DNA of 10,340 nt from JBOHPP01 sp050731755. Lineage in GTDB: Bacteria; Methylomirabilota; Methylomirabilia; Rokubacteriales; CSP1-6. Positions 1 through 8,021 of this stretch are shown piece after piece. Every line of letters begins with the position of its first letter. Position 1 is the first letter of the stretch. Both the position numbers and the translations under genes were made by a program. The notes under the pieces were generated by a model. The model did not search any database. It saw nothing but the letters and a program-made list of their open reading frames with translations, and was not told the DNA's origin. The DNA is taken from positions 1 to 10,340 of the forward strand of contig JBOHPP010000224.1 of NCBI GenBank assembly GCA_050731755.1, written 5' to 3'.

Positions 1-630
1 ATCGACACGTGAAAGGGGGGGGCTGGGGGGCTGCGTCTCGTGCCCCCCCAGCTCCAGATGCTTGGCGATGGCTGCGTCGTACTCTGCGGTTCTCCGAAAG
101 GCCTCGTGCGCCAGCCTGGCCCGGGTCTGCTCGCCGAGCGCCCCGCCCGAGGCCCGCAACTCGTCCAGCACCCAGCCGTACTGCGAGGCATCGGTGACGA
201 CCGCCACGCTGGCGTGATTCTTGGCCGCTGCGCGAATCATGGCCGGCCCACCGATGTCGATCTGCTCGACCGCCTCGTCGAGGCTCACGCCGGCCCGCGC
301 CACCGTCGCCTCGAACGGATAGAGGCTCACGACGACAAGATCGATGAGCGGGACGCCGTGCTTGTCGAGGGCGGCCAGGTGCGCGGGCGAGTCGCGACGG
401 GCCAGGATGCCGCCATGGATCTTGGGGTGGAGCGTCTTGACGCGACCGTCGAGCATCTCGGGAAACCCGGTGACCTCCGCGACATCACGCACCGGCACGC
501 CCGCCTCGCGCAGCAGCCGCGCGGTCCCGCCCGTCGAGACGATCTCAACACCGAGGTCGTGGAGGACCCGGCCCAGGTCCACCACCCCGGTCTTGTCGTG
601 CACGCTCACCAGCGCCCGCTTGACCTTCAT
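1..630 (-). CDS. purH: Bifunctional AICAR transformylase/IMP cyclohydrolase, N-terminal part
   Basis: PurH catalyses the last two steps to IMP: formylation of AICAR, then ring closure. Only the first 210 codons are in the window; the frame is open to base 1 with no stop. They cover the whole MGS-like IMP cyclohydrolase domain: the STGGTA loop (residues 32-37), KTLHPKIHGGIL (65-76), SLYPF (102-106) and IDIGGPAMIRAAAKNH (124-139). Tyr104, Asp125 and Lys137 fall at the same numbers as the known active-site residues of the human enzyme. Residues from about 190 are a Pro/Gly-rich linker towards the transformylase domain, which is missing at the window edge. The ATG start lies 4 bases after the purN stop, and a GGAAGGA ribosome site overlaps the end of purN, so the two are probably coupled. 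The linker is coded by long C and G runs, so the frame at the very edge is the least secure part. Confidence 0.96.
   Translation of the reverse strand, partial: MKVKRALVSVHDKTGVVDLGRVLHDLGVEIVSTGGTARLLREAGVPVRDVAEVTGFPEMLDGRVKTLHPKIHGGILARRDSPAHLAALDKHGVPLIDLVVVSLYPFEATVARAGVSLDEAVEQIDIGGPAMIRAAAKNHASVAVVTDASQYGWVLDELRASGGALGEQTRARLAHEAFRRTAEYDAAIAKHLELGGHETQPPSPPLSRVD
12..50. repeat. G-run/C-run inverted repeat in the purH linker
   Basis: On the plus strand a run of eight G (15-22), CT, a run of six G (25-30), a 13-base spacer and then a run of seven C (43-49). TGGGGGG at 24-30 pairs perfectly with CCCCCCA at 44-50. It lies in the variable interdomain linker of purH and encodes Gly-Gly and Pro-Pro-Ser-Pro-Pro. 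It resembles in build the G/C-tract hairpin inside the purL insertion (5510-5528). Whether it is a mobile or dispersed repeat cannot be told from one window. Confidence 0.45.
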
Positions 631-634
631 CCGA

Positions 635-1249
635 TCATCCTTCCACGATCACGCGCCGGCCCACGATGTGCAGACGTCCCTCGGCGAAGAGCCGCACCGC
701 CTCGGGATAGAGGCGGTGCTCCTCGACCAGGATCCGGGCGGCCAGCGTCTCCTCCGTGTCGCCGGGCTCCACCGGGACGCTCGATTGTAAGACGATCGGC
801 CCGCTGTCGACCCCCTCGTCCACGAAGTGCACCGTCGCCCCCGACACCTTCACGCCGTGATCCAGCGCCTGCCGCTGGGCGTGAAGCCCGGGGAACGCGG
901 GCAACAGCGAGGGATGGATGTTCAATGCGCGTCCGGCAAAGGCGCGCACGTAGGCCGGCGAGAGGATGCGCATGAAGCCGGCATGGCAGACGAGCTCGAC
1001 CCGGCGCGCCTCGAGCTCCCGTACGAGAGCCAGGTCATAGGCTTCACGATCGGCGAAGTCCTTGGGATTGACGAACACCGCCTCCACGCCGGCAGCCCGA
1101 GCCCGGTCCAGCGCCGGCGGGCGCTCGCGGTCGCTGACGACCACCACGATGCGGGCCGGATAGTCGGGGCGCGTGGAGGCGTCGAGCAGGGACGCCAGGT
1201 TCGACCCTCGGCCCGAGGCGAGCACCCCGACCCGCAGTGGCGTCCTCAC
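635..1249 (-). CDS. purN: Phosphoribosylglycinamide formyltransferase (GAR transformylase)
   Basis: PurN transfers a formyl group from 10-formyltetrahydrofolate to GAR, giving FGAR (step 3 of the pathway). The 204 residues match the usual length of about 200-215. Visible motifs are the phosphate-binding ASGRGSNL near the start (residues 11-18), AGFMRILSP (90-98), NIHPSLLPAFPG (110-121) and GATVHFVDEGVDSGPI (137-152). These supply the family's catalytic Asn110, His112 and Asp148. The start is GTG, overlapping the ndh stop as GTGA; a GGAG about 11 bases upstream is a weak ribosome site, so translation probably depends on coupling to ndh. The stop lies 4 bases before purH. The folate-dependent PurN, rather than the formate-dependent PurT, implies a one-carbon supply through tetrahydrofolate. 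Nothing looks abnormal in the sequence. Confidence 0.97.
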   Translation of the reverse strand: MRTPLRVGVLASGRGSNLASLLDASTRPDYPARIVVVVSDRERPPALDRARAAGVEAVFVNPKDFADREAYDLALVRELEARRVELVCHAGFMRILSPAYVRAFAGRALNIHPSLLPAFPGLHAQRQALDHGVKVSGATVHFVDEGVDSGPIVLQSSVPVEPGDTEETLAARILVEEHRLYPEAVRLFAEGRLHIVGRRVIVEG

Positions 1250-2541
1250 GCGGCGTGGTGCTCCGAGGGCAGCCGGTGCCGGGCGCAGACGGGGCAGCGC
1301 TGGGCCTCGCGCATCATGGCCGAGTCCCGCGGGAACACGCGAGCCAACGACCAGTCCAGCGCGACCTGGACCTGCTTGCGCAGCCCGACCAGCTTCAGCA
1401 GGTGCAGGGCATTCCAGAACAGCCAGGCCAGGTAGCCGGAGAACCGGAAACCCATGACCTCGACCACCGCGTCCTTCTCTCCCAGCGAGACCAGCATGCC
1501 GCGCGGCGCGAAGTCGATGGCGCGAAGCGGGTGGCCGGCGAGATCGGCCACGATGTTCTCGGCGGCGAGCCGGCCGTGGGCCAGCGCGGCCGGGATGATG
1601 GGAATGGAGGCCTCGGGCTTGCCCTCGATGCTGACCGCATCCCCTACCCCATAGACCTCGGGGTAGCCGGGCACCTGAAGCCGACTGTTCACGACGATGC
1701 GACCCAGCCGATCCTGGGCCACCGTCAGCCCGGCCAGGGTCGGATGCCCCTTGACGCCGGCCGCCCAGATCACGAGCCCTGCCGGCAGGGTACCGCCGGC
1801 GGCCAGTTCGACCGCTCTCGCGAGCACGCGGGTGACGCGGGTGCCGGTGTGGACCTCGATCCCTTCCCGGTCGAGACGACGGCGGGCCCGTTCGGCCAGC
1901 TTTGGGTGAACTCCTCTCAAGATTTCGGTGCCGGCCTCGAGCACCAGCAGCCGGTAGTCGCCAGCATCGATGCCGCGGTAGCGGGGAACGATGTAGGCGT
2001 GAAAGAAGTCCTGGAGCTCGGCGATCAGCTCCACGCCGGTGTAGCCGCCGCCCACGACGCAGACCGTCAGCATCCGGCGGCGCAGCGCGGGATCCGGCTC
2101 ATGGTCGGCGTGTTCGGCCAGGTCGATGAGGTGGTCGCGGAGGATGACGGCGTCGTCGAGGTGTTTATAGGGAAGCGCGTGCTCCTCGACGCCGGGGATG
2201 CCGAAGGTCGGCGTCACGCCTCCGAGCGCGATGACCAGGCGATCGTAGCTGATCGCCCCCTCGGCCAGGATGACGCGGCGGGCGCCGAGGTCGATCTCGA
2301 CCACGCGGTCGCGCCGGAAGCGGAAGCGCCGGGCGCCCCGGATATCCCGGATGGGCTGGATGATGTGCCGTGGCTCGACGAGGGACGACGCCACCTGGGG
2401 CAGCAGCGGCGTGAACAGCAGGTAGTTCCGGTCGCTGACCAGGAGCAGCTCGATGTCGGGGCGATCGCCCAGGCGCCGCTCGAGCACGCGCATGGCTTCG
2501 AGCCCGGCAAAGCCCCCGCCCAGCACCACGATGCGCGTCAC
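1246..2541 (-). CDS. ndh: Type II NADH dehydrogenase (NDH-2) family flavoprotein
   Basis: NDH-2 enzymes oxidise NADH and pass electrons through FAD to membrane quinone without pumping protons. The 431 residues show an N-terminal FAD-binding Rossmann motif GGGFAGLE (8-15), a second nucleotide-binding motif GGGYTGVE (164-171) and the second FAD motif GVGDA (298-302). An acidic Glu202 at the end of the following strand would favour NADH over NADPH. The C-terminal region GYLAWLFWNALHLLKLVGLRK (from 369) resembles the amphipathic membrane-anchoring helices of NDH-2 and is the best argument for this family over other pyridine-nucleotide oxidoreductases. Odd points: the quinone-site AQxxQ motif of NDH-2 is not visible (PIIPAALAHG instead), and the last 16 residues carry Cys416, Cys419, His422, His428 and His429. 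The GTG start overlaps the purM stop as GTGA, with GGAG 8 bases upstream; the stop overlaps the purN start. It has no known role in purine synthesis. Confidence 0.88.
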   Translation of the reverse strand: MTRIVVLGGGFAGLEAMRVLERRLGDRPDIELLLVSDRNYLLFTPLLPQVASSLVEPRHIIQPIRDIRGARRFRFRRDRVVEIDLGARRVILAEGAISYDRLVIALGGVTPTFGIPGVEEHALPYKHLDDAVILRDHLIDLAEHADHEPDPALRRRMLTVCVVGGGYTGVELIAELQDFFHAYIVPRYRGIDAGDYRLLVLEAGTEILRGVHPKLAERARRRLDREGIEVHTGTRVTRVLARAVELAAGGTLPAGLVIWAAGVKGHPTLAGLTVAQDRLGRIVVNSRLQVPGYPEVYGVGDAVSIEGKPEASIPIIPAALAHGRLAAENIVADLAGHPLRAIDFAPRGMLVSLGEKDAVVEVMGFRFSGYLAWLFWNALHLLKLVGLRKQVQVALDWSLARVFPRDSAMMREAQRCPVCARHRLPSEHHAA

Positions 2542-3400
2542 CCGACGAGCTCCACGCCCCGGGCACCGGCCGTAACCTCACCGATCGCGAAGACCCGCTC
2601 CCCTTCGCGACAGAGCGGCGCGGGCGGAGCGGTGGCCTGCCCGGCCGGCGCGACGATGACGTAGCCGATGCCCATGTTGAATGTCCGGAACATCTCGGCG
2701 TCGTTGACCCGTCCCGTCCGCTGCAGCGTCTCGAACACCGGCGGCACCCGCCACGAAGCGCGGCGGATCACGGCCCGGCCGCCCTCGGGCAGCACGCGGG
2801 CGCGTTGCCGGTGATCCCGCCGCCGGTGATGTGGGCCATCGCACTCACCTCGAACCGCTCGAGGGCCCGCAGCACGGCCCGCGCGTAGATGCGCGTGGGC
2901 GCGAGCAGCTCGTCGGCAACGGTCCGGCCGGTACCGGGAAACGCGGCGGCGACAGTGAGCTTCAGGACGTCAAACACGATCTTCCGGGCCAGGCTGTAGC
3001 CGTTGGCGTGGAGCCCCGACGAGGCCAGCCCGAGAATCACGTCGCCCGGGTGGACGCGGGAACCATCCACGATACGCTCCCGCTCCACCACCCCCACCGC
3101 GAACCCGGCCAGATCGTACTCGCCCGGCGCGTAGAGATCGGGCAGTTCGGCCGTCTCGCCGCCGACCAGGGCGCACCCGGCGTCTTGGCAGCCGCGAGCG
3201 ATGCCCGCCACGATCGTCTCGATGCGGCCCGGGTCCAGGCGCGGGCAGGCGATGTAGTCGAGGAAGGAGAGGGGTTCGGCGCCATGGACCAGCACGTCGT
3301 TGACGCCCATGGCCACCAGGACGATGCCGACGGTATCGTGGCGGTCGGCAAGGAACGCCACCTTGAGTTTCGTGCCGACGCCGTCCGTCGAGGAGACCAT
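2538..3400 (-). pseudogene. purM: Phosphoribosylformylglycinamidine cyclo-ligase (AIR synthetase), truncated and frameshifted
   Basis: PurM closes FGAM to AIR using ATP. Recognisable sequence starts at ATG 3400 with MVSSTDGVGTKLKVAF, matching E. coli PurM from about residue 61. It continues through MGVNDVLVHGAEPLSFLDY, ALVGGETAELPDLY, LASSGLHANGYSL, LLAPTRIY and AHITGGGITGN. After Asn-Ala-Pro (CCC at 2798-2800) the frame runs to a stop at 2768-2770, but the next frame resumes at once with VLPEGG, then VIRRASWRVPPVFETLQRTG, EMFRTFNMGIGYV and a normal C-terminus ending at 2538. Adding one C to that CCC restores the family's Asn-x-Pro-Arg-Val-Leu-Pro. So there are two defects: about 60 N-terminal residues, including the Gly-rich GGLGGFGAL loop, are absent, and one base is deleted. 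With the base restored the product would be about 287 residues against about 345 usually. Identity is certain; whether it is a true pseudogene or an assembly/sequencing error is not. Confidence 0.78.
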
Positions 3401-3502
3401 CGATCCATCGCAGTGGGAGTGCGACGCCGCACCGCGTCCGACGCGGGAGGCGAGCCTGCGTGAATCCGGGGGCGAAGTCTGGCGACGCGACTGGGTCCGA
3501 CA
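3401..3502 (-). other. Anomalous stretch in place of the purM 5' end
   Basis: Between the purF stop and the first recognisable purM codon there are only 102 bases, where about 180 coding bases would be expected. None of the three minus-strand frames gives the expected PurM N-terminus (DAGVDIDAG..., RPEV..., GGFGAL...). A GTG at 3501-3503, forming TAGTG with the purF stop, opens a frame starting MSDPVASPDF, which would be a typical position for a purM start. That frame does not join the VSSTDGVG frame. The stretch contains two abutting inverted repeats (3419-3446). Confidence 0.6.
3419..3446. repeat. Two abutting short inverted repeats
   Basis: GTGCG (3419-3423) pairs with CGCAC (3428-3432) across four bases. 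Immediately next to it, CCGCGTC (3432-3438) pairs with GACGCGG (3440-3446) around a single base. Both are perfect. They lie inside the anomalous purF-purM stretch, where they could fold into two small stem-loops in the transcript. Such short GC stems are common by chance in DNA this rich in G+C, so a function is not shown. Confidence 0.4.
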
Positions 3503-4895
<1,393 letters not shown>

Positions 4896-4915
<20 letters not shown>

Positions 4916-7157
4916 AGCCTCTCCTCCACGCGTGTTCGAGACCGCCGATCGCCGTGTCGATCACCGTCGTCGCCCCGCAGCGGATCCGGAGGCGGTTGCC
5001 GCCCGTCATGCCGATCCACCGCCACGGAATCGCCGACTCAGCCATCAGCCCTTCGAACTCCAGCGCCCGCGCCGGGTCCACCGACAGCACCACGCGCGAC
5101 GGGCCTTCCCCGAAGAGCACGAGATCGGGACGCGACGCCTCAGGCAGCGCCACCACGCACCCGATCGCCTCGGGTCCTGTCAGGCCCGCCTCGGCCAGGG
5201 CCACCGCCAGGCCGCCCTCGGCGCAATCGTGGGCCGACCGCGCGAGCCCGGCGCCCACCGCGGCCTGAGTGGCCGCTTGCACGCGCCGCTCCAGCGTGAG
5301 GTCGAGCGGCGCCAGGGCTCCGGCCAGCCCGCGGTGGAACGCCCACAGGTACTCGCTGCCGCCCAGGCTCACCGCTTCCGGTCCTAGTAAGGCGATCCGA
5401 TGTCCCCCGCCCTTGAACCATTGGGTGGCCAGCCGTTCGGCGTCCTCCAGGAGGCCGACCACACCGACGATGGGGGTGGGAAGGATCGCCTGGCCGCCGG
5501 GGGAGCCCGAGGGGGGCGTCGCCCCCTTCGCCTGAACAGTCTCATTGTAGAAGGAAACGTTGCCGCCCACTACCGGCAACTCGAGAGCACGGCAAGCCTC
5601 CGCGATGCCCTCGATGGCCTCGGTGAACTGCCAGAGGATCTCCGGGCGCTCGGGCGAGCCGAAGTTCAGGCAGTCGGTCACCCCGAGGGGTCGGGCGCCT
5701 GCGCACGACACGTTGCGGGCGGCCTCGCACACGGCCATCGCCGCGCCGCGCCGGGGATCGAGGAAGACCTGGCGGCCATTGCCGTCGGTGGCGACGGCGA
5801 GCGCCCGCCGAGTGCCCTTGACGCGCAGGACCGCGGCGTCGGAGCCCGGCAGCACCAGCGTGTTGATGCCCACCTGCTGGTCGTACTGGCGGAAGGCCCA
5901 TTCCTTCGAGGCGATCGTCGGCGAGCCGAGCAGAGCCACGAGCGCCTCGTCGTAGTCGGCGGGCTCGGGCAGCGTGAGGGGGTCGAAGCGCTGCAATTCC
6001 TTCAACGCGGCAGGGGCCGCCGTCGGCTTCTCGTACCGGGGCGCGTCGGCCAGCGCCGCCACCGGAACGCGGGCGACCACCTCGCCGTGATCGCGCACCG
6101 TCAGCACACCGTCGGCGGTCACCCGCCCGATCTCGACGGCGTCCAGCTCCCACTTGGCGAAGACGCTGCGGATCTCGTCCTCGCGGCCGCGCGCAGCCAC
6201 CAGCAGCATCCGCTCCTGCGACTCGGACAGGAGGATTTCGTAGGGCGTCATGGCCGTCTCGCGTTGGGGAACCCGCGAGATCTCGACCTCCATGCCCGTC
6301 CCCGCGCGAGCCGGCATCTCAGAGGTGCAGCAGGCCAGGCCCGCCGCCCCCATGTCCTGGATGCCGACGATGGCACCGGTCTGCATCGCCTCCAGGCAGG
6401 CCTCGAGCAGGAGCTTCTCGGTGAACGGATCGCCGACCTGAACGGTGGGCCGGCGCTCCTCAGCGTGCTCGTCGAACGTGGCCGACGCCATGGTGGCGCC
6501 GTGAATGCCGTCGCGACCGGTCTTGTTGCCCACGTAGAACACGGGGTTGCCCACCCCGGCCGCGCGAGCCCGGAAGATGCGGTCGGCTCGCACGAGGCCC
6601 ACGCACATGACGTTGACCAGCGGGTTGCCCGCATACTCGGGGGCGAAGGCGATCTCCCCGCCGACGGTGGGGCACCCGAAGCAGTTGCCGTACCAGGAGA
6701 TGCCGGAGACGACACCTTCGATGAGCCGACGGTTTCGGGCATCCTCGGGATCGCCGAAGCGGAGCGAATCGAGGATGGCGATGGGGCGCGCGCCCATGGT
6801 GAAGATGTCGCGCAGGATGCCGCCCACCCCCGTGGCCGCTCCCTGGAAGGGCTCGATGAAGGACGGGTGGTTGTGGCTCTCGATCTTGAAGACGACCGCC
6901 CAGCCGTCACCGATGTCGAGGGCGCCGGCATTCTCGCCCGGCCCCTGGAGCACATTCGGCGCGGTGGTGGGCAGGCGGGCGAGGAAGACACGCGAGTGCT
7001 TGTAGGCGCAGTGCTCGGACCACAGCGCCGAGAACAGCCCCAGCTCGGTATAGGTCGGCTCGCGACCCAGTCGCTGGATGATGCGGTCGTACTCGTCGGC
7101 GGTGAGGCCCAGGTCGCGCGCGAGGTCCGGTGTCGCTTTCGGCTCCGACCCCGTCAA
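4896..7157 (-). CDS. purL: Phosphoribosylformylglycinamidine synthase, large synthetase subunit (small-PurL type)
   Basis: PurL is the ATP-dependent subunit that converts FGAR to FGAM with ammonia delivered by PurQ; PurS bridges the two. The 753 residues fit the small PurL of PurSQL complexes, not the ~1300-residue fused form. Motifs: PTYTELGLFSALWSEHCAYK (34-53, catalytic His49), KIESHNHPSFIEPFQGAATG (91-110), VGGNVSFYNET (530-540), HDCAEGGLAVALAEA (643-657). Start: TTG at 7155-7157, 14 bases after the purQ stop, with GGAGG 4 bases upstream. The frame is open further upstream but there it only shadows purQ. Odd: after NET (538-540) comes an extra segment, about residues 542-555 (Pro/Gly/Ser-rich), before QAILPTPIVG. 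Homologues normally pass almost directly from NET to a GxAIxPTP segment. The extra DNA is 42 bp and flanked by direct repeats of CAGGCG. The frame is kept, so the enzyme is probably functional. Confidence 0.97.
4921..4927 (-). promoter_or_regulatory. Ribosome binding site that decides the purF TTG start
   Basis: GGAGGAG on the minus strand, 5 bases before TTG 4915-4913. It lies inside the end of purL and supports the rare TTG start and translational coupling. Confidence 0.75.
5487..5534 (-). repeat. 42-bp in-frame insertion in purL, flanked by 6-bp direct repeats
   Basis: CAGGCG on the minus strand occurs at 5529-5534 and again at 5487-5492, exactly 42 bases apart. Between them lies a G/C-tract hairpin in which GGGGGC (5512-5517) pairs with GCCCCC (5521-5526) around GTC, extended by a G-T and an A-T pair to 5510-5528. 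The coded residues are Lys-Gly-Ala-Thr-Pro-Pro-Ser-Gly-Ser-Pro-Gly-Gly. The direct repeat could be a target duplication or a slippage footprint. The placement in a surface-loop position is inferred from recalled PurL sequences. Confidence 0.55.
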
Positions 7158-7161
7158 TCCG

Positions 7162-7166
7162 CCTCC
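7162..7166 (-). promoter_or_regulatory. Ribosome binding site that decides the purL TTG start
   Basis: GGAGG on the minus strand, 4 bases before TTG 7157-7155, in the 14-base space between purQ and purL. No ATG or GTG start is available in that frame nearby; the first in-frame Met is residue 121, after the conserved catalytic region has begun. Confidence 0.65.
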
Positions 7167-7171
7167 AGCAG

Positions 7172-7885
7172 TTACCGCTTCAGGAAGCTCCCGTCCTCGA
7201 CCAGGCTGCCGAGGAGGGACTGGAAGATCGCGAGCCCATCGGTGCCCCCCATCGCCCGCTCGGCCGCCCGCTCGGGGTGAGGCATGAGCCCCAGCACGGT
7301 TCCCTCCTCGTTGACGATTCCCGCGATGTTCTCGAGCGAGCCGTTGGGATTGGCCGCGCGGGTGATCTGGCCCTCCGCTGTCGCGTAGCGGAAGACGATC
7401 TGGTTGGTCTTGCGCATCCCGGCCAGCGTCGCCGGGTCGCAGTAGTATTTGCCCTCGCCGTGGGAGATGGGCATGGTCAACACCTGACCGGGGCGCAGCC
7501 CGCGAGTGAAGGGCGTCTCCGTGTTCTCGACGACCAGATGCGTCTGCTGGCAGCGGTACTGCAGGCACTCGTTGCGCATGAGCGCGCCGGGCAGGAGCCC
7601 GGCCTCGCAGAGGATCTGAAAGCCGTTACAGGAGCCCAGCACGTATCCGCCCCGCGCGACGAATTCGCGAAGCGCTTCGACCACCGGGGAGCGCCCGGCC
7701 ACGGCGCCGGCCCGCAGATAGTCGCCGTACGAAAAGCCGCCGGGAAGGATGACACAGTCGAGGTCGTCCAGGTTCCGATCGCGGTGCCAGACGTATTTGA
7801 CCGGCTGCCGGATCACTTCCGAGATGACATGGTGGAAGTCGCAGTCGCTCCACGTTCCCGGGAACACGACCACGCCGAATTTCAT
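7172..7885 (-). CDS. purQ: Phosphoribosylformylglycinamidine synthase, glutaminase subunit
   Basis: PurQ is a class I (triad) glutamine amidotransferase that releases ammonia for PurL in the FGAR to FGAM step. The 237 residues are close to the usual ~225-235. The start reads MKFGVVVFPGTWSDCD, followed by PGGFSYGDYLRAGA (48-61) and the nucleophile elbow LGSCNGFQIL with Cys86, the same number as in Bacillus PurQ. MPISHGEGKYY (138-148) follows, and MPHPERA gives His203 and Glu205 to complete the triad. The ATG at 7885 has an AGGAG 10 bases upstream. Unlike the other genes it is not coupled to its predecessor: 136 bases separate it from purS, and these hold a candidate promoter. The stop lies 14 bases before purL, so PurQ and PurL are probably made together. 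Confidence 0.97.
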   Translation of the reverse strand: MKFGVVVFPGTWSDCDFHHVISEVIRQPVKYVWHRDRNLDDLDCVILPGGFSYGDYLRAGAVAGRSPVVEALREFVARGGYVLGSCNGFQILCEAGLLPGALMRNECLQYRCQQTHLVVENTETPFTRGLRPGQVLTMPISHGEGKYYCDPATLAGMRKTNQIVFRYATAEGQITRAANPNGSLENIAGIVNEEGTVLGLMPHPERAAERAMGGTDGLAIFQSLLGSLVEDGSFLKR

Positions 7886-8021
7886 GCGCTGGGCTCTCCT
7901 CTCGACGGCAACGTTATCTTACCGCTGCCGGGTGGCGCCGGGCAAGCCCGCGCCCGTCGTCATTCATCGGAGCGTGAGGCCGGCTCCAGCCGTGGGTGGC
8001 CTGGTCGAGGTGCGCAGGGCG
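7886..8021 (-). other. purS-purQ intergenic gap
   Basis: This is the longest untranslated stretch between intact genes in the window (136 bases); elsewhere the genes overlap or nearly touch. It contains the candidate promoter at 7916-7945 and the purQ ribosome site at 7896-7900. A small imperfect G/C stem overlaps the -35 hexamer; it is not followed by a U run, so it does not look like an intrinsic terminator. A 17-codon frame (7914-7967) is present without a convincing ribosome site and is not called. Confidence 0.6.
7916..7945 (-). promoter_or_regulatory. Candidate internal sigma-70-type promoter before purQ
   Basis: On the minus strand TTGCCC (7940-7945) and TAAGAT (7916-7921) are separated by 18 bases, each matching 4 of 6 consensus positions. 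The TAAGAT lies in a locally AT-richer patch (GTAAGATAACGTT), unusual for this DNA. Transcription would start near 7909, giving a leader of about 25 bases that contains the purQ ribosome site. This would allow purQ-L-F and the downstream genes to be expressed apart from purB-C-S. It is a sequence match only. Confidence 0.4.

Noticed and set aside
2768..2810. Programmed -1 ribosomal frameshift in purM
   Set aside because: The site (GCG CCC GCG) is not a canonical X-XXY-YYZ slippery heptamer, no family precedent is known to me, and the 5' truncation would remain unexplained.
5400..7280. Long plus-strand open frame (626 codons) opposite purL, and similar ones opposite ndh, purF and purB
   Set aside because: They lie fully antisense to genes with clear family motifs, show no recognisable protein pattern, and are expected from third-position G/C bias in high-GC genes.
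7158..7568. Upstream extension of the purL frame to 7568
   Set aside because: This part overlaps purQ out of frame, looks like no PurL N-terminus, and a good ribosome site with TTG lies at 7157.
7922..7955. Stem-loop in the purS-purQ gap as an intrinsic terminator
   Set aside because: The stem is imperfect and no U run follows; downstream genes belong to the same pathway.
7914..7967. Seventeen-codon frame before purQ as a leader peptide
   Set aside because: No convincing ribosome site, no repeated regulatory codons, and no terminator/antiterminator pair follows.
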